Assembly: GCA_031291175.1 (NCBI GenBank)
Contig: JARLJO010000004.1
Span: 1 to 64,000 of the forward strand
Source: Gammaproteobacteria bacterium
GTDB lineage: Bacteria > Pseudomonadota > Gammaproteobacteria > DSM-16500
Direction: 5' to 3'
DNA: 64,000 bases
Every line of letters starts with the position of its first letter. The stretch's first letter is position 1. A program made the position numbers and the translations under genes. Positions 54,589-64,000 of the stretch are shown piece by piece. The notes below the pieces were generated by a model. That model did not search any database and was not told the DNA's origin. It saw only the letters and a program-made list of their open reading frames with translations.

Positions 54589-55431
54589 ATGATGACGATA
54601 AATATAATTTCTCAACAAAAATGCTTTGGTGGCACCCAATTTATTTATAGTCATACCGCCAAGACCACGCATTGCACGATGCGTCTCGGTGTATTTTTAC
54701 CGCCTAAAGCCAAAATGGAGCCCGTTCCTGCCCTGTATTGGCTATCAGGACTCACTTGCACGGAAGAAAATTTTGTTATTAAGGCAGGCGCCCAACGCAT
54801 GGCCGCTCTGTTAGGAATCGCTATTATCACCCCTGACACAAGTCCACGTGGGCTTGGTATTCCAGGAGAAAGCGAAGGTTTTGATTTTGGTTTTGGCGCG
54901 GGTTTTTATCTGGATGCCACGATTGAACCGTGGGTACAGAACTATCAAATGTATTCCTATATTACACAAGAATTACCTGAACTCATCCGAACCCATCTGC
55001 CTATTGATGCCAATCGTATCGGCATTAGCGGTCATTCGATGGGAGGACATGGTGCACTGACCATTGCATTGAAAAACCCTGATTATTTTAAATCAGTATC
55101 TGCTTTCGCCCCAATCTGCTCTCTGACTCAGTGTCCTTGGGGCGAGAAAGCATTACAAGGTTACTTGGGCGACAATCCAGTTGCATGGCAAGATTATGAT
55201 GCAACAGCATTAATTAAAACACGCGGTTGGCGTGGACCAGAAATTTTAATTGATCAAGGCACAGCCGATTCTTTTTTAACCGAACAGTTAAAACCGGAAT
55301 TGTTTATTGCCGCAGCAAAAACAGCCAATGTGCCAGTCACATATCGTTTTCAAGAAGATTATGATCACAGCTACTTCTTTATCGCGACGTTTATTGATAA
55401 TCATTTAAAATTTCATGCCAGCCACTTGTGA
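54589..55431 (+). CDS. frmB: S-formylglutathione hydrolase
   Basis: This encodes 280 residues of the esterase D family. It hydrolyses S-formylglutathione to formate and glutathione, the step after FrmA. The nucleophile is in GISGHSMGGHGALTIAL, the oxyanion region in PALYWLSGLTCTEENF, and the catalytic His in EDYDHSYFFIATF. AGGAACAAA precedes the ATG. It lies 52 bases after frmA. Confidence 0.96.
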   Translation: MMTINIISQQKCFGGTQFIYSHTAKTTHCTMRLGVFLPPKAKMEPVPALYWLSGLTCTEENFVIKAGAQRMAALLGIAIITPDTSPRGLGIPGESEGFDFGFGAGFYLDATIEPWVQNYQMYSYITQELPELIRTHLPIDANRIGISGHSMGGHGALTIALKNPDYFKSVSAFAPICSLTQCPWGEKALQGYLGDNPVAWQDYDATALIKTRGWRGPEILIDQGTADSFLTEQLKPELFIAAAKTANVPVTYRFQEDYDHSYFFIATFIDNHLKFHASHL

Positions 55432-55498
55432 TACACTAAATGACACTGATTGAATCGACAAAAAACTTCTATCTTGTTAATGACACGGAGAACAGACG

Positions 55499-56536
55499 AT
55501 GAAAGCACTTGTTTATCATGGCCCAGGTAAAAAATCATTAGAAGATCGCCCTATCCCCACCATCAGCGCACCAACAGACGCTATTGTAAAAATAATTAAA
55601 ACAACCATTTGCGGCACGGATTTACATATTTTGAAAGGTGATACACCCACTTGTAAACCAGGCACTATTTTAGGTCACGAAGGAGTCGGCATCATTGACA
55701 AAATTGGCTCCGGCGTATCCGCATTTCAAGTTGGGGATCATGTACTCATTTCTTGCGTAACGGCTGACGGTAAATGCGAGTATTGTCGTAAAGGTATGTT
55801 CTCTCATTGCTTAAATGGCGGATGGATCTTAGGAAATACTATTGATGGCACACAAGCTGAATATGTGCGTATTCCATTTGCAGACACCAGTCTTTACAAA
55901 ATCCCTGCGGACGTTGATGAAGAGGCCCTGGTTCTGCTCAGTGATATTTTTCCCACTGGATATGAGTGTGGCGTGTTAAACGGAAAGGTGCAGCCTGGTA
56001 ACTCAGTCGCCATTGTTGGCGCTGGACCCATTGGCTTGGCCACATTGCTGACCGCACAGTTTTATTCACCGGCAGCGATTATTATGATTGATATGGATGA
56101 TAATCGACTTCAAGTCGCAAAACGATTGGGCGCCACCGCTACCATCAATAGCAGTGATGGTAATGCAGTTAAAAAATTAATGGCCATGACCAATGGACGT
56201 GGTGTTGATACTGCCATTGAGGCAGTTGGCATACCCGCTACATTTAATCTTTGCGAAGAAATTGTAGCACCTGGTGGCACGATTGCTAATATCGGCGTGC
56301 ATGGCACCAAAGTTGATTTACACTTAGAACGACTGTGGTCACATAACATCTCTATTACAACACGACTGGTTGATACATTTAATACACCCATGCTGTTGAA
56401 ATCGGTTCAAGCAAAAAAACTGGATCCCACATTACTCATTAGCCATCATTTTAAACTGGATGATATCCTAGAAGCTTATGAGACATTTGGGCAAGCAGCA
56501 AAAACAAAAGCGCTCAAAGTCATTATTGAAGCGTAA
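55499..56536 (+). CDS. Zinc-dependent alcohol dehydrogenase
   Basis: This encodes 345 residues of the medium-chain dehydrogenase family. Catalytic zinc: TTICGTDLHILKGD and GHEGVGIIDKIGSG. Structural zinc Cys: SCVTADGKCEYCRKGMFSHC, with a wider first gap than usual. NAD fold: VAIVGAGPIGLATLLTAQFY. It resembles secondary-alcohol and threonine-dehydrogenase-like enzymes, so the substrate is open. It lies 67 bases after frmB and is probably in the same operon. Confidence 0.9.
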   Translation: MKALVYHGPGKKSLEDRPIPTISAPTDAIVKIIKTTICGTDLHILKGDTPTCKPGTILGHEGVGIIDKIGSGVSAFQVGDHVLISCVTADGKCEYCRKGMFSHCLNGGWILGNTIDGTQAEYVRIPFADTSLYKIPADVDEEALVLLSDIFPTGYECGVLNGKVQPGNSVAIVGAGPIGLATLLTAQFYSPAAIIMIDMDDNRLQVAKRLGATATINSSDGNAVKKLMAMTNGRGVDTAIEAVGIPATFNLCEEIVAPGGTIANIGVHGTKVDLHLERLWSHNISITTRLVDTFNTPMLLKSVQAKKLDPTLLISHHFKLDDILEAYETFGQAAKTKALKVIIEA

Positions 56537-56572
56537 GCTGTCAAAACCATTTGAGAGAAAAATCTGTGATAT

Positions 56573-56603
56573 TGCCATGAACCTCTTCACAAGGTTCATG
56601 GCA
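56573..56603. terminator. Hairpin between converging genes
   Basis: The 12-bp perfect arms TGCCATGAACCT and AGGTTCATGGCA surround CTTCACA. There is no T run on either strand, so termination would be atypical, but it lies exactly between the ADH and pgk stops. Confidence 0.5.
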
Positions 56604-56609
56604 TTACCG

Positions 56610-57782
56610 TTAGAGTTGCTCTAAAATTTCTACTGCGGGCAATGTTTTGCCTTCCAGAAATTCTAAGAAAGCACCACCCGCCGTAGAGATATAGGAGAAT
56701 TTATCTTCGATGTGATATTTTTCGATGGCAGCATCGGTATCACCACCACCTGCTAGTGAAAAACCTCGCGCACACGCAATGGCTTTGGCAATCGCTTCTG
56801 TCCCATGTGAAAAAGCTTCCATTTCAAACACGCCGATTGGCCCATTCCAAACAATCGTACCGGCTTTTTCGATTAAAAAAGAATAATGTTTTATCGTGTC
56901 AGGACCGATATCTAATATCATTTCGTTTGCGGATACGTCAGTGACTTTTTTAATGGTAGCTATGGCATTTTTAGAAAATTCATTGGCAACCACTACATCA
57001 GTTGGCATTAAAATGGTGTGATTGAGCGCCTTTGCTTTTTCAATCAATCGCTTTGCACTTTCCAGCAAATCGTCTTCATATAAAGACTTGCCAACAGAAT
57101 AACCTTGCGCGGCTAAAAATGTATTAGCAATGCCGCCACCCACGATAAGTTGATCCACTTTTTCAATCAAGTTTTCAAGTACATTCAGTTTGGTTGAGAC
57201 TTTTGCTCCACCCACTATCGCGAGCAAGGGACGCGCTGGATCTTTTAAGGCTTTAGTTAATGCATTTAATTCTTGTTGTAACAAGGGGCCAGCGCATGCG
57301 ACAGGTGCAAATTTGGCGATGGCATGCGTCGAGGCTTCAGCACGATGCGCAGTTGCAAAAGCATCCATAACGAATACATCACAGAGTGCCGCCATTTTTT
57401 TAGCTAACACTTCGTCGTCTTTTTTTTCTCCCGCATTAAAGCGCACATTTTCACATAGCACGACTTCACCTGGCTTAACATCCACGCCATTGAGATATTG
57501 ATTTGCAAATTTCACGGGTTTTTTTAATAATTCACTGAGTCGCTTTGCTACAGGTGCTAATGAAAGTTTTTCATCGTAAGTACCTTCTGTTGGACGGCCT
57601 AAATGTGATAATACTATTACTGCTGCACCTTTTTGCAGTGCAAGTTCAATAGTCGGGAGAGCTGCCAGAATTCGTGTGTCACTAGTAATGTGGCCAGCAT
57701 CATCGAAAGGAACATTCAAATCTTCACGGATTAAAACGCGCTTGTTATGCAAATTGAGATCAGACATTGATTTTCTTGTCAT
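56610..57782 (-). CDS. pgk: Phosphoglycerate kinase
   Basis: This encodes 390 residues of the glycolytic enzyme converting 1,3-bisphosphoglycerate and ADP to 3-phosphoglycerate and ATP. Substrate loop: [21 protein letters not shown]-domain: [13 protein letters not shown] and [10 protein letters not shown]. Nucleotide site: [31 protein letters not shown] and [20 protein letters not shown] precedes the ATG. In many gammaproteobacteria pgk lies with gap, pyk and fba; here it stands alone. Confidence 0.97.
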   Translation of the reverse strand: MTRKSMSDLNLHNKRVLIREDLNVPFDDAGHITSDTRILAALPTIELALQKGAAVIVLSHLGRPTEGTYDEKLSLAPVAKRLSELLKKPVKFANQYLNGVDVKPGEVVLCENVRFNAGEKKDDEVLAKKMAALCDVFVMDAFATAHRAEASTHAIAKFAPVACAGPLLQQELNALTKALKDPARPLLAIVGGAKVSTKLNVLENLIEKVDQLIVGGGIANTFLAAQGYSVGKSLYEDDLLESAKRLIEKAKALNHTILMPTDVVVANEFSKNAIATIKKVTDVSANEMILDIGPDTIKHYSFLIEKAGTIVWNGPIGVFEMEAFSHGTEAIAKAIACARGFSLAGGGDTDAAIEKYHIEDKFSYISTAGGAFLEFLEGKTLPAVEILEQL

Positions 57783-58207
57783 GGGACTCTCCGGGTTGTT
57801 TTTTATTAACTGGGGTCCTGTCAGGATAGGATGATTTTTCCGTGCTCGCCAGGGCTAGATTATTGGGTCAGCTTCTCTTTTTTATGCGACGAAGTTTGCG
57901 CGTAGAAGATAAGCTAACTCGCTCGTTTTTTTAATTTACTTCTCATGCGTATTGCTTTTATTGATATTAATTAAAAAAATGATCTTCTTAATCTTTCTCA
58001 TGGTCTTCTGTTGTATAATATTACATGGTAGAACGACAGCAGAATAGGAATGATTAGAATATCCTCATTAAATAATAAAGTATCGTGAATTTCAAGCTGT
58101 AATGACTGAGGAATCCTTATTCCTACTATAAAACCGCCGTTTTTTCCATCCAAATGATTTCTTAAGAATGCCCATCAATCGCGACGCAGAAGATGAGGAT
58201 AAATCCA
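57783..58207. other. Divergent intergenic with degenerate repeat
   Basis: About 425 bases between pgk and the aldehyde dehydrogenase gene. A degenerate copy of the terminator-like family is at 57806-57950: an intact left box (AACTGGGGTCCTGTCA), a weak stem (AGCTTCTC near 57880 with GAAGATAAGCT near 57907), and an altered right box (CTCGCTCGTTTTTTT). The rest is AT-rich with no clear promoter. Confidence 0.6.
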
Positions 58208-59590
58208 ATGTCAATTCAAACAATCAATCCATTTGAAAATAACGTGGTAAAGACATTCGACGAAATGCCAGATGAAAAAATTGATCAGGCCGTGCTTAAA
58301 GGACATAAAGCCTTTCAAACATGGAGAAAAACTCCCTTTGCTGAAAGAGCTAAAGTATTAAGCCAGGCGGCTGCGATCATGCGGCGCAAAAAAGAAGAGT
58401 TTGCGCGAATCATCACGACAGAAATGGGAAAATTAATTAATGAAGCCAGAGGCGAAGTGGCTCTCAGTGCCGATATTTTAGATTACTATGCAACCCATGC
58501 CGAAAGTTTTTTAAAAAATCAAACAGTGAAAGTAGCACAAGGGGAAGCTTTTATTGAGTTCTGCCCTATCGGTGTGATTTTAGGTGTTGAACCTTGGAAC
58601 TTTCCTTTTTATCAAGTTGTCAGAATTGCGGGCCCAAATATCATGGTGGGCAATACTGTATTGATTAAGCATGCTTCGAATGTGCCACAATGCGGTATTG
58701 CACTAGAAAATATTTTTCGTGAAGCTGGCGCACCGGATGGGGTATTCACTAATTTGCTTATCTCATCTAAAAAAGTGAATCAAGTGATCAAGAACCCACT
58801 CATAGCAGGGGTTTCGTTAACAGGGAGTGAAACCGCCGGCGCAGAAGTAGCAGCCACTGCGGGTAAATCACTGAAAAAATCAGTTTTAGAACTGGGTGGC
58901 AGTGATCCATTTATTGTGCTTGAGGATGCAGACATTGATCAAACCATTCGTTCAGCGGTGTTTGCTAAAATGAACAATACAGGTCAGTGCTGTGTTGCTG
59001 CCAAACGCTTTATTGTCATGGATAAGGTCGCCGATGAGTTTATTAAAAAATTAAGCGAACAATTAGCTACTTTAAAGGTGGGTGATCCACTCGATGAAAA
59101 AACCACATTAGGGCCTTTATCCAGCGAAGCCGCTGCTCGACAATTGCAAACGCAAATTGAAGACACAGTCAAACTGGGAGCAAAAGTGGTGCTGGGTGGC
59201 AAACGTCCTGAACGTAGTGGCGCTTTTGTAAGTCCGACTATTTTAGTGGATGTTAAACCAGGTATGCCAGCCTACAATGAAGAACTGTTTGGACCCGTTG
59301 CCACTATCTTTCGGGTCAAGACAGATCAGGAAGCCATTGATTTAGCCAATGATTCTCTCTTTGGCTTGGGCGCCTCGATTTTCAGTAACAACAAGGCACG
59401 TGCTACTGAAATGGCGACTCAAATTGATAGTGGAATGGTATTCATTAATCACCCAACATGGACAGCCCCAGAGCTACCTTTTGGCGGAACGAAAAGTTCA
59501 GGTTATGGACGCGAATTATCGGAAATGGGTATTTTTGAATTTGTGAATAAAAAACTGATTCGCACAAGCGAATATAGTGATCCTTTTTAA
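58208..59590 (+). CDS. NAD(P)-dependent aldehyde (succinate-semialdehyde) dehydrogenase
   Basis: This encodes 460 residues from ATG at 58208, chosen because AGGA lies eight bases upstream. ALDH superfamily: cofactor site EPWNFPFYQVVRIAGPNIM, SLTGSETAGAEVAATAGKSL, general-base Glu in LELGGSDPFIVLED, nucleophile in MNNTGQCCVAAKRFIV, and the C-terminal PFGGTKSSGYGRELSEMG. The length fits the YneI/short succinate-semialdehyde dehydrogenase group. No gabT is nearby, so the substrate is assigned by similarity only. Confidence 0.92.
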   Translation: MSIQTINPFENNVVKTFDEMPDEKIDQAVLKGHKAFQTWRKTPFAERAKVLSQAAAIMRRKKEEFARIITTEMGKLINEARGEVALSADILDYYATHAESFLKNQTVKVAQGEAFIEFCPIGVILGVEPWNFPFYQVVRIAGPNIMVGNTVLIKHASNVPQCGIALENIFREAGAPDGVFTNLLISSKKVNQVIKNPLIAGVSLTGSETAGAEVAATAGKSLKKSVLELGGSDPFIVLEDADIDQTIRSAVFAKMNNTGQCCVAAKRFIVMDKVADEFIKKLSEQLATLKVGDPLDEKTTLGPLSSEAAARQLQTQIEDTVKLGAKVVLGGKRPERSGAFVSPTILVDVKPGMPAYNEELFGPVATIFRVKTDQEAIDLANDSLFGLGASIFSNNKARATEMATQIDSGMVFINHPTWTAPELPFGGTKSSGYGRELSEMGIFEFVNKKLIRTSEYSDPF

Positions 59591-59629
59591 AAATATAAGG
59601 ACGAGTTTTTTAAGTCAGACAACAGCGCT

Positions 59630-59817
59630 TGTCTTTCCTCGCGAAGGCGGGAATCTATTGGAGTTGACAGCGAGAAGCACACACTAATGCGGATAATAGA
59701 AATTCACACTGATTTGCCGGACACTAGTGCGCCTTCGCGGGAATGACAAACCTTTTGCTCAAAATTATTGATAAATGTTGGGTTAAGTCCAACCTGCCAC
59801 TCCGTTTTTGTATCACT
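59630..59817. repeat. CGAAGGCGGGAAT inverted units plus terminator-like fragment
   Basis: CTCGCGAAGGCGGGAATC (about 59636-59653) and, inverted, GCCTTCGCGGGAATGACAAA (about 59731-59750), followed by a right-box fragment ACCTGCCACTCCGTTTTTG (about 59796-59810). These fill the space between the converging ALDH and M29-like genes. Confidence 0.65.
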
Positions 59818-59830
59818 TCCAGTAAAAAAC

Positions 59831-60889
59831 TTAAACTTGCCACGCACCATCTTGATAAACCAACGTATCATCCAAATAAACAGCCTGCGTGACTGCAAAC
59901 ACGTCCACATGATGCCATGTGTTGTCCGTACGACGAAAATTAGGTTTTTTATAGACGGCATGCTTTGCGCCTAACGACAAATGAATACCGCACATACGTT
60001 CATAAGTGCCAATATCACGCACTGTTTTGTCCCGTGAAAACGCTTTGTTCATGCCAAATCCCAGTTCACGTAACCATACTTCTCCTTCATCAGCCCTGAT
60101 ATTAGCAAGCACCATATCAAACGCCGGCGTCGAGTCAATAACATCAGTCACGCGTCCTTTGGTCACAACAAGCGTAATCGGTTTTTCGGGTTTGTTAACG
60201 GTAAATGAGGTGTCACCAAATGCAAAAATACGGACGCGTCCATTCACGGATTCAAGGTCTTGCGCTTCAGTAAAAACTTCGCCAATCGGAAATTGACCGC
60301 CGACGTTTTTCATATGGGTGTAATCCCCGATATTTAATTTGGCACTTTCAAATGGCGCCCCAAAGACAAGACGCTCGCCATCGCTATCCACCACTCCACC
60401 ACTGGCCTCATCAATCAGTTTTTTCAGTGAGTGTCCTACATGATGGAAATAAACCGAATCATAAGCCAACGCTTCAATATAATAAATCACTTCCAATCCT
60501 GACATACGTCCAAGATGTGGATGCTCAATGACTTTTAGCGATCGCTGAAAAAGTTCTACACGTAACCGAAAGGCGTCCAGTCGAAAACTGGTAGACTGAA
60601 TAAGCACCACCAAATCAGATGCAACCAATGTATCAAAAGCAGCGTGCACATCGGCTGGTGTGACCGCATAAAAATCGATAAATGTCGCCGCAGGCAAACA
60701 CCGGCGATAACTTTCCGTTAAAGCGATTGCAAGAGGACATTGAGAGTCGTATACCACCAAAGCTGCATGATCATCGGTGTACTTAATTGCCTGCGCCAAG
60801 ATATCGCTAACGTGCTTCTCCGCCGTATTAATGGCGTCCGCAGAGAGCGCTTGTATTTCATTTACTATTTCGGTCAAAACCTTCTCCAA
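59831..60889 (-). CDS. M29-like metallo-aminopeptidase family protein
   Basis: This encodes 352 residues resembling the thermophilic metalloprotease (M29, aminopeptidase T) family and its relatives such as NicX. The N-terminal half is an alpha/beta domain (DHAALVVYDSQCPLAIALTE). The metal-binding C-terminal part shows QFPIGEVFTEAQDLESVNG (Glu), ELGFGMNKAF, GTYERMCGIHLSLGAKHAVY (Glu and His) and NTWHHVDVFA (His-x-Asp). Substrate preference within the superfamily varies, so peptidase activity is likely but not certain. AAGG and GGAGAAGG-type sequence precedes the ATG. Confidence 0.8.
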   Translation of the reverse strand: MEKVLTEIVNEIQALSADAINTAEKHVSDILAQAIKYTDDHAALVVYDSQCPLAIALTESYRRCLPAATFIDFYAVTPADVHAAFDTLVASDLVVLIQSTSFRLDAFRLRVELFQRSLKVIEHPHLGRMSGLEVIYYIEALAYDSVYFHHVGHSLKKLIDEASGGVVDSDGERLVFGAPFESAKLNIGDYTHMKNVGGQFPIGEVFTEAQDLESVNGRVRIFAFGDTSFTVNKPEKPITLVVTKGRVTDVIDSTPAFDMVLANIRADEGEVWLRELGFGMNKAFSRDKTVRDIGTYERMCGIHLSLGAKHAVYKKPNFRRTDNTWHHVDVFAVTQAVYLDDTLVYQDGAWQV

Positions 60890-61277
60890 ATCGTTAATTA
60901 TTGCTGTATTAAATTTTTAAAATGGATTTAATGTATTAAATCAGCCAGTTATATAAATGTGGCTTGTTTTATCCACTGAATTTCAAAGAAAGATATGAGA
61001 TATAGATCATGGTGTCAAATAATTGATAACCAATATGTCTCATCAGTCTTGGCGTTTCCTGGCAGAACCTAAAAATCCATCACGTAAGATAGAATTAGTC
61101 AAAGTTTCGGCAAAATTATATTTCATTCTGAACGAATGATACAATTTCAAACACTCCTCCAAACCACGCTCATTTATGACACGGATAAATCACCATAGAA
61201 ATGACAAAGTCAGTTTAAAAATTTGATATAATTAAACTTTCACTCTCTCTTCCAGTGCGTGTATTTTGGGGAGAACC
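60890..61277. other. Divergent intergenic region
   Basis: About 390 AT-rich bases between the M29-like and diguanylate cyclase genes. A TATAAT lies at about 61229, some 45 bases before the cyclase start, without a well-spaced -35. Nothing else is recognised. Confidence 0.4.
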
Positions 61278-63890
61278 ATGCAAATTAAAAGTTTAGCAAA
61301 TTACAGTGCGCTATTTTTAATTGTAGTGGCTACCTGTGTCATTAGCGGCTGGCTTTTCCACATCCCCGCTTTCATTCAAATACAAACTGGCATGGTCGGC
61401 ATGGTAATGAATTCAGCGCTGAATTTTTTACTGCTCGGCTTAGTCATTTTACTTTATAAACAAAATACGATTTTTTTTTCCATTCTTAAAAAAACACTTC
61501 TTATCATTATTTTATTGATATCAATAGCTTCTTTCTCTCAAGATTTTTTTCACTACAGCAACGGTATGGATCAGTTGCTAATCAAGCCATGGCTCATCGA
61601 CCTCAATCCCACACCCGGGAGAATGGCGCCTAACACAGCCATTGGCTTTATGGTTAGCGCTATCCTCGGTTTCATTATTCCGTTTGGAAAAAGAAAATTC
61701 ATTGCCAGTACTATCCATATACTGACTTTGGCTATTTTTCTCATTGCCATCATTGGCCTATTAGTTTATGTCCTCAAATTAGAGCTCATCTTGAAATGGT
61801 ATAGCTACACACGCATGGCCATTCCAACGGTAATTTGTTTCATTGCAGTTAGTCTTGGCTGGTGTGGTGTATGGAGTCAAACGGCTTGGGAACAGAAATT
61901 CTACGAAAATAAAGAAGATCAGAAAATCATTTTTATAACCGGTGTTATTCTTATCACATTAATCATCATCGCCGGATTAAGCTCATTGGCAGGATTGGCC
62001 TATATTAATATTTCAGCAGTCAATGCTGCCTTACAGGATAGCTTACAAAAAAAGATTACTTTTTTTGACGGAGAAATTACCGACTCACAGCGTAAAGCCT
62101 TATCCGTTATGACTAATCTAATCTTATTAAATGCTATCGAAAAACAGAATACTGAGCAAATTGGCTTATTTATGGAGTCCCTCCAAAAGCAAGGCTTCAC
62201 AGCCATTGCAATCAAAAATTCACAGGGGAAAATACTTGATGCAACCGGTGTTTTTCATCAATCGCAAAGTTTTTCAGCGCCGCTTAAAACATTAAAAGGC
62301 AACGCTACTCTTTTCTGGCGAAATGGATTTTGGATAAAGCTGGATTTGCCCATCTCTTCAAAAAATCAAAGCGTCATAGGTTATTTCTCGGGTGAACTCC
62401 CCTTGTCTTATATAGATAAATTATTTCATGACTATAGCGGGCTCGGAGCGACTGGCGAGATAGGTCTCTGTTATTCAAACAAAGAAAATTCTGCGGCCTG
62501 TTTTCCTACCCGACAAAAACTGGTTCCTTTTAATGTAACGCTGGCAGGTCAAGGTAAAACGCTGCCTATGACTTATGCTTTAGCCGGCAAAAAAGGTTCC
62601 TTAACGGCTTTTGATTACCTGGGAAAAAGTGTCATTGCAGCTTATGGCCCCATTAATGACACAGGCCTTGGCATGGTCGTTAAAATTCAGACTAGCGAAA
62701 TATATCAGCCATTGCATAATGAGTTAATCTTAAATTCCATTATTGCTTTCGCACTCGGACTATTAGGGTTGCTTATTATCCGTTGGCAGATCACGCCTTT
62801 AGTGCATAAAGTTGTTAGCTCTGAAAAAGAAACTCATCATGCCAATAAAAAACTTGAAAGCATGATCATTAAGTTAAATCATAAAAATCAAGAAATCTCT
62901 TTATTACGTGATTTGAGCGAATCATTGCAATCTTGTCTTAGCATGACGGAAGCCTTCCCCATCATTCAAGAGTTAGGTAGAAAAATCTTACCCGATGTTT
63001 CCGCTGTTTTATACTTAATACACGCATCGCGTAACTATTTAGAATCGGAGTTATCTTGGGGCAATCCAAAGCTCACCAAAAAAATCATGAAACCTGAAGA
63101 CTGCTGGGCATTGCGGCGGGGAGTGACCTATCAAGTCAACAACGCAATGCACGGGGTTAATTGCCCCCATCTTATTGGGGTGGAAGATAAGTCATTTTTC
63201 TATACGTGTATTCCACTATTCGCACAAAGCGATGTGCTTGGACTACTTTATATCGAGAAGCCATTAAAGCCGCCGCTTTTAACGAATGAAACCGAAGAAG
63301 ATGATTTTGTCGCCTCAGCGCTTGGAGAGCAAATTGCGTTAGGATTATCTAATATTCGCTTACGTGAAATATTGAAAACACAATCCATTAGTGATCCTTT
63401 ATCCGGGCTCTATAATCGACGCTATTTAGAAGAGACCTTTTCTCGTGAAATTCGCAGAGCAAAATCGAACAAAACTGAAATTTCTGTTCTCATGATTGAT
63501 ATTGATCACTTTAAACAATTCAATGATCAATGGGGACATGATGCAGGTGATATTATTATAAGAGAATTTGGTGAGCTATTGCATGGATTTGTGCATGCTG
63601 GTGATATGGCTTGCCGCTATGGCGGTGAAGAATTTATTGTTGTTCTACCTGAGACATCCAGTGAAAAAGCAGATAATCGGGCTGCTGTTTTACATCAACT
63701 TGTCAGTCAACTGAATCTCTATTATGGGTCTAGCCTTCTCAGTAAGTTTACCATCTCCATTGGTATCGCGACTTATCCAAAACATGGTTTAACCATACAG
63801 GAAATCATTACCTCCGCTGACTTAGCTTTGTACAAAGCAAAAATGCAGGGACGTGATATGACTGTGGTTTATCATGCGGTGATAGAATAA
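61278..63890 (+). CDS. Membrane GAF-GGDEF diguanylate cyclase
   Basis: This encodes 870 residues from ATG at 61278, with GGGGAG four bases upstream. About seven spans fill residues 5-210, another span lies at about 220-245, then a periplasmic sensor region at 250-480 and a last span at about 485-505. A cytoplasmic coiled coil (KKLESMIIKLNHKNQEISLL) leads to a GAF domain at about 555-690 and a GGDEF domain at 715-865. The active site is CRYGGEEFIVVLP, so synthesis of cyclic di-GMP is expected. The inhibitory site Arg-x-x-Asp reads His-Ala-Gly-Asp, so product inhibition may be lost. Confidence 0.93.
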   Translation: MQIKSLANYSALFLIVVATCVISGWLFHIPAFIQIQTGMVGMVMNSALNFLLLGLVILLYKQNTIFFSILKKTLLIIILLISIASFSQDFFHYSNGMDQLLIKPWLIDLNPTPGRMAPNTAIGFMVSAILGFIIPFGKRKFIASTIHILTLAIFLIAIIGLLVYVLKLELILKWYSYTRMAIPTVICFIAVSLGWCGVWSQTAWEQKFYENKEDQKIIFITGVILITLIIIAGLSSLAGLAYINISAVNAALQDSLQKKITFFDGEITDSQRKALSVMTNLILLNAIEKQNTEQIGLFMESLQKQGFTAIAIKNSQGKILDATGVFHQSQSFSAPLKTLKGNATLFWRNGFWIKLDLPISSKNQSVIGYFSGELPLSYIDKLFHDYSGLGATGEIGLCYSNKENSAACFPTRQKLVPFNVTLAGQGKTLPMTYALAGKKGSLTAFDYLGKSVIAAYGPINDTGLGMVVKIQTSEIYQPLHNELILNSIIAFALGLLGLLIIRWQITPLVHKVVSSEKETHHANKKLESMIIKLNHKNQEISLLRDLSESLQSCLSMTEAFPIIQELGRKILPDVSAVLYLIHASRNYLESELSWGNPKLTKKIMKPEDCWALRRGVTYQVNNAMHGVNCPHLIGVEDKSFFYTCIPLFAQSDVLGLLYIEKPLKPPLLTNETEEDDFVASALGEQIALGLSNIRLREILKTQSISDPLSGLYNRRYLEETFSREIRRAKSNKTEISVLMIDIDHFKQFNDQWGHDAGDIIIREFGELLHGFVHAGDMACRYGGEEFIVVLPETSSEKADNRAAVLHQLVSQLNLYYGSSLLSKFTISIGIATYPKHGLTIQEIITSADLALYKAKMQGRDMTVVYHAVIE

Positions 63891-63952
63891 GTATTTTTCT
63901 TCTCATTGGTGGGCTTAAAACTCATACTTTTCAAAGTATTATTACTGATAAA

Positions 63953-64000
63953 TTGACTGGGGTCCTGTCAGACCAGGGTTATATTTTTTTGCGCTTTCGC
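63953..64000 (+). repeat. Terminator-like family copy, cut by window end
   Basis: The left box TTGACTGGGGTCCTGTCA and the left stem starting GACCAGGGTTATATTTTTTT match the copy at 51277 apart from one T. It lies 62 bases after the cyclase gene in the same orientation. Confidence 0.9.

Noticed and set aside
1-64000. tRNA, rRNA, riboswitch, phage attachment site, replication origin
   Set aside because: I looked for tRNA T-arm sequences, rRNA segments, integrase genes and DnaA-box clusters and found none I could support.

Overview
The window is an AT-rich chromosomal segment of a gammaproteobacterium, most likely a member of the Legionellales (Legionella/Coxiella/Aquicella-like). This rests on gene content: a cytosolic purine 5'-nucleotidase of the type known from Legionella, a eukaryote-like sterol reductase (a gene type known from intracellular bacteria such as Coxiella), a GDSL lipase next to FadL, many unrecognised soluble proteins that look like secreted effectors, and dense families of short palindromic repeats. 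No rRNA, tRNA, phage or insertion-sequence transposase was seen, and no secretion-system gene lies in the window, so every effector statement is inference.

Layout. 1-5 kb: a minus-strand pair of unknown genes, one encoding a 1027-residue coiled-coil protein, then another unknown. 5.7-7 kb: a small secreted protein and a membrane-protein gene split by a -1 shift at a slippery T run. 7-13.9 kb: a fadL-lipase operon, an exported pepsin-like protein, and a divergent pair (TauD-like dioxygenase and BtaA-like aminocarboxypropyl transferase). 14.8-19.6 kb: a two-gene operon for a large dinucleotide-binding protein plus a helical partner, then the 5'-nucleotidase. 20-30.5 kb: a GH18 chitinase-like protein, a PDZ-membrane-GAF protein, beta-barrel proteins, an Atl DNA-repair protein, an exported sedolisin and small secreted proteins. 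30.6-42.6 kb: GT4 glycosyltransferase plus MMPL exporter, the DHCR7-like sterol reductase, GNAT, a cNMP-fold protein, a 633-residue effector candidate, a bicupin and a lipoamide-dehydrogenase-like flavoprotein. 42.7-46.5 kb: an operon of exported VOC protein, porin and a truncated oxidoreductase, then a choloylglycine-hydrolase-like enzyme. 47.4-50 kb: umuDC (UmuD lacks its catalytic serine) and an RNase H-like protein. 51.8-64 kb: a K+ channel, a formaldehyde-oxidation cluster (frmA, frmB, extra ADH), pgk, an aldehyde dehydrogenase, an M29-like peptidase and a GAF-GGDEF diguanylate cyclase.

Themes. Several genes act on lipids or host molecules (lipase, FadL, sterol reductase, BtaA-like, choloylglycine hydrolase, chitinase, sedolisin). 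Between genes there are at least five dispersed repeat families. The most striking has constant end boxes around a stem whose sequence differs between copies while both arms stay complementary, and it usually sits just after a gene and ends in a T run. Another family has truncated an oxidoreductase gene, and one 55-bp-arm inverted repeat includes the stop codons of both converging neighbours.
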